64,000 bases of DNA from Holtermannia corniformis (Eukaryota; Basidiomycota; Tremellomycetes; Holtermanniales), in the NCBI GenBank assembly GCA_001599935.1, contig BCIJ01000027.1:1-64000 (forward strand). The letters are read 5' to 3'. The notes beneath the pieces are model-generated. The model was not told where the DNA came from, made no database searches, and saw nothing but the letters and a program-made list of their open reading frames with translations. Positions 56,763-64,000 of this stretch are shown here, piece after piece. A program made the position numbers and the translations under genes. Position 1 is the stretch's first letter; each line of letters starts with the position of its first letter.

Positions 56763-59700
56763 CTAGGCCGCAAGACGGTCGCCGATGGCGGAGATGAGCC
56801 CGACGAGCTCATCGATCTCCTGTTGCGCTTGCTCGGGCGAGTTATGCACAGTGAGGGCTGCAGAGACGTAAGCACGACATGAGTGATACACAACAGCCAC
56901 TGACCTTCCGTCAAGGCTGGGAACTGAAGCCAGCACATGTCAGCTCCTTCTTTCACTGTCACACCCATCTCACCGTAGTTGCACCGTACCTGCGCATAGA
57001 ATCAGCACTGGAGAGTCTCACGGATGGTTACAACTAACCCAAGGTAGATGCCCGGCGCAGTGCCCTTGTGTTTGAACCACTCGCGGTCCCTGATCCCCTC
57101 CTTGGACAAGAAGCCGGATTCGAACCCCTTGAGCTTCTGGTTGATGCCGCGGAGCTCGAGCAAGATCTTTTTGATCTGCTTGAGCTTCTTTGGGCTCGGC
57201 AGAGGGAAAGAGGGGTGCTGATCATGCTTGCCATGCTTGTCGTGCTTGCCGTGTTTGCCGTGCTTGTGCTCTTGGTCATCATGGTGCTTGTGCTCGTCGT
57301 CGTCGTCGTGCTCATGGCGCTCGTGGCGCTCGGCGCGATCGCCCCTCCACCAAGCCTTGAGACCATGTCCTTGCCTAGGCAGCTTTGGCAATAGTTTGCC
57401 GAGCTTGTTGAGCGCCGCTTCCGCCTGCGCATCAAGTCGACCCGTCTCATCCTGCAGGTCCGAGATGGCAAGGGTGAGGTTGTTAAAGTTGAGCGTCACG
57501 TTGAGCTCCGAAGCAATGTGCTCGACCCTGATGTAAGTCAGCATCATATAGCGCGGAGAACGAGACGGACTGGACTTGGTATGCGCTGAGGTCAAGGGCG
57601 TACTGAGAGACATTGAGGGGCAGCAAGAGGCCGTCCGCGAGGCGGAGCGCTACCATCAAGCATCAGCAATCCGGTCCCTGCGCATGTACACGCGCCCACT
57701 CACTCAGGAGACCCAGCACCTTGGCAGCGGCAACGTGCCGGTTGAAGCCAGGGTCACCGTACCTGCCGGCTGTTAGAGACGATCGACAGGTGGACAACCG
57801 TACGCACTTCTCTTGCCAGTCGAACGAGTCGTAGATGCTGTGATAGTGGTACACGGCGTCTTTGGGTCCCGCTGTGGCATCGATAAGCATGATATGTAGC
57901 GTTGATGCCTGCGCAGCACGTACGCTTGTAGCCCATGTCTGTGGAAGCGATCTGATCGCGATCAGCCAACAGTAGGGGCCCGCTTGCGGAGAACGCACCC
58001 CGAAAGCCTGCAAGAAGGCGGTGTAGTCGGAACCAGAGCTGCGCATGGTCAGCCTGACGCAAGGCCTCCGCATGGACTGAGCTCACCCCAACGGCTTGAC
58101 GCCGGTATTGCCGCCCACGGGCTCCGCAAGACCGTTGATGGCCAGCAACTGCTCTGACCAGTCCCCTGCATCGTCCTGAGCCGACCAGAGTGATCGAGAC
58201 GCGTCGTGAGGGTGGGAGATTTGCTCGGCGGCGGTACGGATGAGCCTCGCCAAAGACTGGGAGTGTGAGGCATAAGCTGACTAGAGAGAAAGGTTACTGA
58301 CCGGAGATGCAGACGCTTGCCACTTGGACCCAGCAACTGAGACGTCAAGGTTGAGATACGCGACAGCTAAAGATCAAAGTGAATACAATTCCTGGTTGTT
58401 GATATACACGTCGCTCACAGTGCGCCTGGAGCCATGGTCCAAAGTCCTCGACCCATTCGGTACTGCCGATCAAGCCATACTCTTCCCCGTCCCAGCTAGC
58501 GATGATGATCGTCCTGAGCGGTTTCCAGCCCTTTTGGAGTAGTGCCGAAAGCCCGCGGAAGAGTTCGTGTTGGGTTGCGGTGCCCGACGAAGGATCAGCA
58601 CCACCGAGGACCCAAGCTGAAGTATTGTCTGCAAAGAGTCACGGCCAAGACCTGCAGAGAAACGCACCATCACGGTGGTTGCCGAGGATCACAATCTCGT
58701 CTGAGATATGGCCCGGAATCGTCGCGAGCGTGTCTGTGCGTCTCAGCATACGTGGACGACCTGACACGATACCCACTCCAGATAGGGGTTACCTTGGTAT
58801 CGACCTCATTTACAAAGTGGACGTCACGGTCACCCGGCCCAGTCCAGTACTCAACTCCAAGATACTTAAGTCCGCCATCCCAGTACTGCCCAAGTTCAGA
58901 CGCAGGCAGGCCGTGACCTTTGAGGGTGTTCAAGAGCGGGATGGCATCCTCGTATGAAATGGGGAGCCTTGGTCGATCAGCATGCTCCACTCTGGGCGGG
59001 TCTGCGACGCACGAGGGGATCGAGGGCTGATTTCCGCCCGGAACCCGTGTTGCATTTTCATACGACGGATACCCGGGCGTCGACGGGTCGCCTGGGTAGA
59101 TCGAGATCTGTGGCGGATGTCAGCAAGCGGTCGCGGTCGCGCCTGAGCTCAGAATCGGACGCACAAACTGCACACTACCGCGCTGGACGGAGCTCGGCTG
59201 CCGAGCGGGTCCGGCAGGGTAAGGCTCGAACCCGTTTTCCTCTGTCAGCTCGCCATCGTCCGCAGGATCGGAGTAGATCAGCACGGCCAGGGCTCCGGCC
59301 TCTTGAGCAGCTGCAGTGTACAGCGGATCAGCCTCGCCTGACAGGAACGCCACCTTCTGTGCCCACCTTGGATTTTGAGGCCTCGGAAGTTGCCGCCGTA
59401 CTTGGCAAGCACGATACGGCCTTGAAGCGAGATGCCTGGTGACTGTCAGCGATAGCATTGAGAGAACGGGTGTTTACTAACCTTTCTCGGCGAGGGCAGC
59501 GAAGTCCTGCTTGCGGCCGTATCCGACATAGACGATGCGACCCTGAAAAGTTGACATGAGCTCTTGACTGCTCAGACTAAGCTGGCCGACTCACCGTCAC
59601 GTCGCCCGAGATCGATAGACCGTGAAACGTCGGGACTGATCAGCGTCAGCTGCAGTCGCACGGGATCGGACCAGGTCACCGCACCTGAATCACGGTGCTT

Positions 59701-60632
59701 GGACCCAGCGTCGCCCTCGACGATATCCTCTCTCAGTTTCGCACTCCATTCGACGCGTCCGTCACCGTCTGGAACTAGAATGTCGAGCTTGCGAGAGACG
59801 GGTGTGTTCAAGATCGGGTAGTACTGTTGTCCAAATCAACCCGTCCTCTGCAAGGATGCAAAGCAACGCACCGTGTCAACCCAGACTTTGGGCTCGGTAC
59901 GGTTCGGGATGCCGTGTACTGCGTCTTGGGATTCGGCACTGCCGGCTTGGTACACTGACTCGTAGGGTGCGGTGATGGGGAGCCCGAGAAGCGTCTCCCA
60001 CTCGGCTTTCAGATTAAGGGCCGAAAGGTGATCCTCGCCGGAGCCTGCGTAGTGAGCGCTGCAGTATGAGTTAGTCTTGGGCAGGCTTTGCCGTTGTGGA
60101 TCACTGCTCACTTGGCAGTGTACCTCTTCAAGGCACTGACGGGTTGTGAGCTACACACCCCATGAAAGCCGCCTTCCAGTTGGACTCACGCCTTGGCACT
60201 GGCATTATTTGGGATCGAGAGAAAGATGTGCTCGGCTTCCTGGGGTCCAATCGGCCATCGACCGTGCTTGCCGGCGTGCTTGTGCAAGGTCTGAGCCGCC
60301 GTCGTTGAAAGCTGCCATCCCTTGCTGGCCAACCCGGTCAAGTAGCCTTCACCCTCCCGTCCCAGTTGGATGCCCTTTGAGCCATCATGCTCGCACGAGC
60401 GCTCGATGCCGTTGGTGATCAAAGGCCAAGTAAAGTATATAAGTAGCAATGCACCGAGCACTTTCGGCAGTCTATGCGCAGCCTTGTTTTTTGCTGCTTG
60501 CTGCTTCGGATGCACCCTCGGCAGCTCTACGCTCCCGCCCTTTTCCTGCACGCTCATGGTTGTTGAGTAGAGCGTACGAGTCGGGGGATGGTGAGCTCTG
60601 GATGGCGCACGGACCTCCACAGCTTCGGCCAT
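56763..60632 (-). CDS. M28B zinc carboxypeptidase, glutamate carboxypeptidase II-like (Vps70/Tre type)
   Basis: A type II membrane peptidase with transferrin-receptor-like architecture. ATG 60632 (or 60557); membrane anchor VLGALLLIYFTWPLITNGI. The PA domain includes YGRKQDFAALAEKGISLQGR. The catalytic domain has NHRDA spliced to WVLGGADPSSGTATQHELF (zinc His and Asp), TIIIASWDGEEYGLIGSTEW (catalytic and zinc Glu) and YHYHSIYDSFDW (zinc His). The transferrin-receptor-like dimerisation domain follows (LRLADGLLLPLNVSQYA, later KLKQIKKILLELRGINQKL) and carries a His/Asp/Lys-rich insertion near 57220-57330. The end FPALTEALTVHNSPEQAQQE stops at 56763. About fifteen short introns. All zinc-site motifs are present, so it should be active. 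Confidence 0.88.
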
Positions 60633-60840
60633 TTCCGACCATCTACCCTAGTCAAGACGGGGGGCGCGGTCTCTGCTTGCCTCGGCCTGCGCGGTCACTT
60701 TGCTGCATAATGGCTGCGCTGCTTCATTGTCGCTGTGATGAGTGACGGGCGAGTGTATGCTACGGAATAGACACCAGCACCAGCGTGTCGTCAATGTGGC
60801 GTATGCATACAATGGGGACTCATCTTCACCGTCTTGACGC

Positions 60841-61778
60841 TCACCAATCGAGGTCAAAGCCAGCCTGCCAGGCAATGACCTGGTCTTCCTCGCGTCGGAC
60901 GTCGTAAGCCCAATCTGTCGAATCTGTTTCAAACTCAGCGCGGTCAAAGTCGATCAGACGGCAACCGCCTCTGTGCCGACGCCAATGGCGAGGCGTGACG
61001 TCGTTGTGCACGACGCCTAGTTGGTGCAACAGCTCATACGTTCGAGTGAGGGCTTTCCTATAAAGTGCGTGAGCCCCCATACCAGGATCCAGTCTGATAT
61101 TGACTCACGAGTCTGCAGGGTCATTGATATCGATCATTTCGCCGACGTCTTCCATCAGCATGAGGACGACGCGATCGCCTTGCTTTGTCTCGCCCTCCCA
61201 CACGTCATACAGCATCGGTATCGCGCGGCCCTGCACGCTCTTGAGAACGGCGTAAGCTTTCAGTTCCGTCTCGATGCCGCGCGAAGCGGTCTCGTATGTA
61301 TGCTCTTGGGAGCTTTCCGACGGAAAAGCCGCCAAGCTGCAGACCTTGACAACGACCGGAACCCACTTCTGAATCGATCCGCTGATTCGTTTCGTCGAAT
61401 CGTCGCAACTTTCAGATCCTTGGTTCGTCAAGTCGACCAAAGCGGTGCCTTTGCAAGCCTGCCAAAGCGATCCCTCTCCGCAACGTTCCGTCACTTGCAC
61501 TCTCAGGACACGGCAATCGGATACGCGGCTGTGCTCGGAAGAGGAGAGTGTATGGTACGGGATGGAGGGCAGAAGCGAGGGGAATGCGTTGGAGACGGTA
61601 GCATCGCTTGACCTCGACTCGGGGGACGTAGACGAGTCCTGAGCAGGTTCTTTGGGAGACAGCTGATGAAGCGGCGGTCGAACCTGGGCCTTATCATGCT
61701 GAGCCGGGAACGAGTGATGAGGCGTCAGAAACTGTTCCCCTTGCTGCGCTTGCGTGTACGGCTGTGAATGCGGCTGCA

Positions 61779-61809
<31 letters not shown>

Positions 61810-63024
61810 AGCCGGCTGGCCCTGCTGTGGATTAATGTCGTCCACCTCGACGTCCTGCTACCAGAGTGTTAGGGTCTGCATGATCCAAAGCTGCCAGAGA
61901 AGACTCACGGGCAGTTCGTCAAGCTCACCCGAGCCAAGCGACTGGAAATCTTCATTCGGGACCGGCAAACACATGATCGCTGTGAAGAGGCCCAGCGGCG
62001 TCATGATCATACTACAAGGGGAACGTGAGATGAATTTCGGAATGAAGATGCGAGGAATGGGGGTCGAGACGGCTACGCGGTGGGGACTTGTGACTTGGAA
62101 GACGATGTGATAGTTCCAGTTGGAGAAGACGTGGAACTCCACTTTGTTTCTCCACAGGGTCGCCACGACCTGGGGATCGTCAGCCGCGCTTCACGTCCAA
62201 TGGACACAAGGACACGCCTGCGAGGCCATACGGGACATTATTTCATGATACGGACGAACAATGAGACCGTTTGAAATCTTCCACTTGGTGTTTTCAATTT
62301 TGACCTCGAAGCCGTCTGCGGCGGCATGATACATGTACGTGAACGCTCCGTCCGGAACTTTCCCGCCGTGTTTGATGTCAACGGTGGCGACAAGCTGGTA
62401 GTCGGCCGTCCGCACGTCAAAGTCCGGCTTGCCCGAGAGGAGACCGGCTGAGCGTGTCCAGCGGCGACCATGAAGAGACGGGTCGATGGCTGGATCTACC
62501 TGTCTGAAGACGGTCGACAGAGGCACCAGGTAGATCCATTCGAGCACGGGCTTGAGCTGGTCTTCTTCCTGAATCGGGCAAGACAGAACCGCTTCAAGGC
62601 AGACGTCCATGTCGACCCCGCCACTCGGCCACCGAACTTGCGCAGGGTTGATACCGGCTTGCAAAGCTGCGTCGAGTGCAACAAGTGGATTGGAGTCGGT
62701 ATGGAAGACGATAGGGTGTGTGATCTTGACGGTGGTAGCGTTGACGAGTGTCACCTCTTTTGCCCTTGACGACAGCGTGAGAGGCGGTTGAGTGGTACAG
62801 AACCGCGCTGCGGGCGGTACGACTGCAGCATGTTCTAGCAGTGTCGGCATAGATTGAGAGTTGTATCCTTGGCCAGTGAACCGAAGCGTTGAAGGGGAGA
62901 GCACGTGGTAGCGGGTTGCTAGTGACTTGCTAGCCGTTTGCTTCGCCCTAATCGCCCAAAAGCCCCTGCTCCCTCTGCTCCTTGGCTTCCCAGGCGACTG
63001 CAAGCTCAAACATTTACCCTCCAT
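60841..63024 (-). CDS. Protein with PD-(D/E)XK-like motif and fungal-type kinase-like domain
   Basis: ATG 63024 (or 62850). The N-terminal domain contains SGKPDFDV and, 13 residues on, ATVDIKHGG, giving P-D...D-x-K as in PD-(D/E)XK nuclease folds (62379-62436). An intron near 62200-62247 (apparently a GC or weak donor) leads to LWRNKVEFHVFSNWNYHIVF. A linker holds a polyglutamine run near 61775-61810. The kinase-like part has VVVKVCSLAAF (putative Lys), TELKAYAVLKSV, VLMLMEDVGE, then LHQLGVVHNDVTPRHW (HND catalytic loop) and CRLIDFDRAEF (DFD for DFG). This layout resembles basidiomycete kinase-like proteins, some compared with Crinkler-type effectors. Whether either part is active is unknown. 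Confidence 0.65.
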
Positions 63025-63148
63025 CCTCTTTCTGTCTTTGTCCGCGCTCCGTTTCAGTCGCCTACGAGTTGTACTTTATCGATTGTTGTCGCCAACGCAT
63101 CACGTGTCTGCCGGTGTCAATGCCACAAATACTACATGCGCTTCTGGA

Positions 63149-64000
63149 TCAAGCTGCTCCCGGCACCTTGCGCCCGTCAAGCCCAATCCCCTGCTGCGCA
63201 AGGCTCATCTTCTTACGCCTCGCCTCGCGCCGAATCTCCTCGTCATCCATCATGAGCTCCAGCACGACGGGCGGGACATAGTCCCAAGCCTCTTGATTCT
63301 TGACAGCGCGCGGATCACCCCACGGCCTGCCTTGCTCCTTGCGCCAGCTGACCGTCTTTGCCCATTCCTTTTCCAGTCTCTTGGTGTCGAGCGGGGATTC
63401 GCGAGGGCGACCAATGGCGATTTCGCCGACGGGACTGGGGGTCGGTGGCGCAGGGGAGGAGGTTGGGGAAGGCTTGGAAGAGCTAGAAGGCGTGACGTAC
63501 GTCGTCATGGTAGCCTTGGCTTTCCCCTTGCCCTTGGCGCCGAGCGTCAGGACTCGACGCGCATCCGCTTTGGTCGCGACCGTCTGAACGATTGGTTTCC
63601 CGTTCAGCGTTGGGAAATGGCCGCCGCCAGTTTCGGCGAGCAGACGTTGGCGCCGAGTCTCCTCGCGCTCGTCTCGGATCGCTTGTTCCTTGGCCATCTG
63701 CGCGTCGATCTCGGCATACAGTTGCGCAAGCAGGCGATCGAGCTGTGTTGGGGAGAGCAAGCGCGAAGCGCAGGACGGACAGGGTAGATGCAGTTGGTGC
63801 AGTTTGCACAGTATCAGGCCGCATGACGTGCAAAGCGGAGTATAAGTCGAAAGGGCGTGTATGTGTGCTGAAAGCCGTCAGTACTGGCCATATCCTCGCA
63901 TCAGCATTCACTGACCAAGACAGAAGCACTGTACAGGATCCGGCAGAACCTCGACATCCTTTTCCGTCGTCGTCTCGTCCTTGAGAGCCCTGATCCGCGC
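63149..64000 (-). CDS. Rqt4/TRIP4 (ASC-1) homologue with C2HC5 zinc finger, 5' partial
   Basis: A subunit of the ribosome-quality-control trigger complex, which splits collided ribosomes. The minus strand enters from the right edge. An intron (gtcagt...ctttcag, about 63893-63938) joins DPVQCFCLG to a zinc finger with PLCTSCGLILCKLHQLHLPC and PSC. The spacing C-x-C, C-x2-C, C, H, C-x2-C fits the C2HC5 finger. Next is a charged helix (LAQLYAEIDAQMAKEQAIRD), then PTLNGKPIVQTVATKADARR and a Ser/Pro linker, and WGDPRAVKNQEAWDYVPP before the end at 63149. The N-terminal part lies beyond the window. Confidence 0.78.

Noticed and set aside
57115..57132. tRNA B-box-like sequence (ggattcgaacccc)
   Set aside because: It lies inside the peptidase coding frame (FESGFL region), and no matching A box or cloverleaf is present.
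1..64000. CRISPR arrays, bacterial operons, ribosome binding sites
   Set aside because: No spaced direct repeats were seen and all genes are eukaryotic with spliceosomal introns.

Overview
This window is fungal nuclear DNA, almost certainly from a basidiomycete. Genes are dense and are split by many very short introns (mostly 40-60 nt, GT-AG, with a CTGAC-like branch site about 10-25 nt before the acceptor). GC is moderately high, and the gene set is fungal: Mep-type ammonium transporter, Zn2Cys6 regulator, Dal5-type permease, DUF3684 protein, and a kinase-like protein with a PD-(D/E)XK-like motif. The short introns and content fit a compact Pucciniomycotina or Ustilaginomycotina genome. That placement is inference; no marker locus is present. 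Coding regions were read by eye, so intron ends are given only where the reading frame supports them.

Layout. 1-4015: minus-strand Ty1/copia retrotransposon running off the left edge, its gag split by a 329-bp solo LTR with a 5-bp target duplication. 4.8-6.3 kb: broken member of an unknown gene family (called family A). 6.5-9.6 kb: kinesin-8. 9.75-10.7 kb: hypothetical membrane protein in poorly resolved sequence (four Ns). 11.8-14.1 kb: ammonium transporter. 14.3-16.6 kb: Pex23/Pex30-type dysferlin-domain peroxin. 16.6-18.3 kb: family A fragment divergent from a member of a second unknown family (family C). 18.5-20.7 kb: DEAD-box helicase Dbp8. 20.8-22.6 kb: four small proteins of unknown function. 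23-24.3 kb: relics. 24.3-33.3 kb: a possible catabolic cluster (3-hydroxyisobutyrate-dehydrogenase-like enzyme, Zn2Cys6 factor, Baeyer-Villiger-type monooxygenase, allantoate-permease-type transporter). 33.5-38.7 kb: four tandem histidine-phosphatase (phosphoglycerate-mutase-like) genes. 39.1-45.8 kb: very large DUF3684 protein. 45.9-50.6 kb: hypothetical protein, mitochondrial methionine aminopeptidase, disordered protein, GatC. 50.9-54.7 kb: family C (two copies) and family A again. 54.8-64.0 kb: tRNA t6A dehydratase Tcd, M28B carboxypeptidase (GCPII-like), nuclease-like/kinase-like protein, and the 3' part of an Rqt4/TRIP4 homologue.

The most unusual content is the repeated divergent pairing of families A and C. 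They lie head to head at 16.6-18.3 kb and again at 52.2-54.7 kb, with a possible trace at 4.75 kb. I recognise neither family. Several copies are broken at different positions, which suggests rapid birth and death. Other points of interest are a 2-nt exon in the ammonium transporter, the nested solo LTR, the phosphatase array with a distant relic, and the PD-(D/E)XK-like motif joined to a kinase-like domain.
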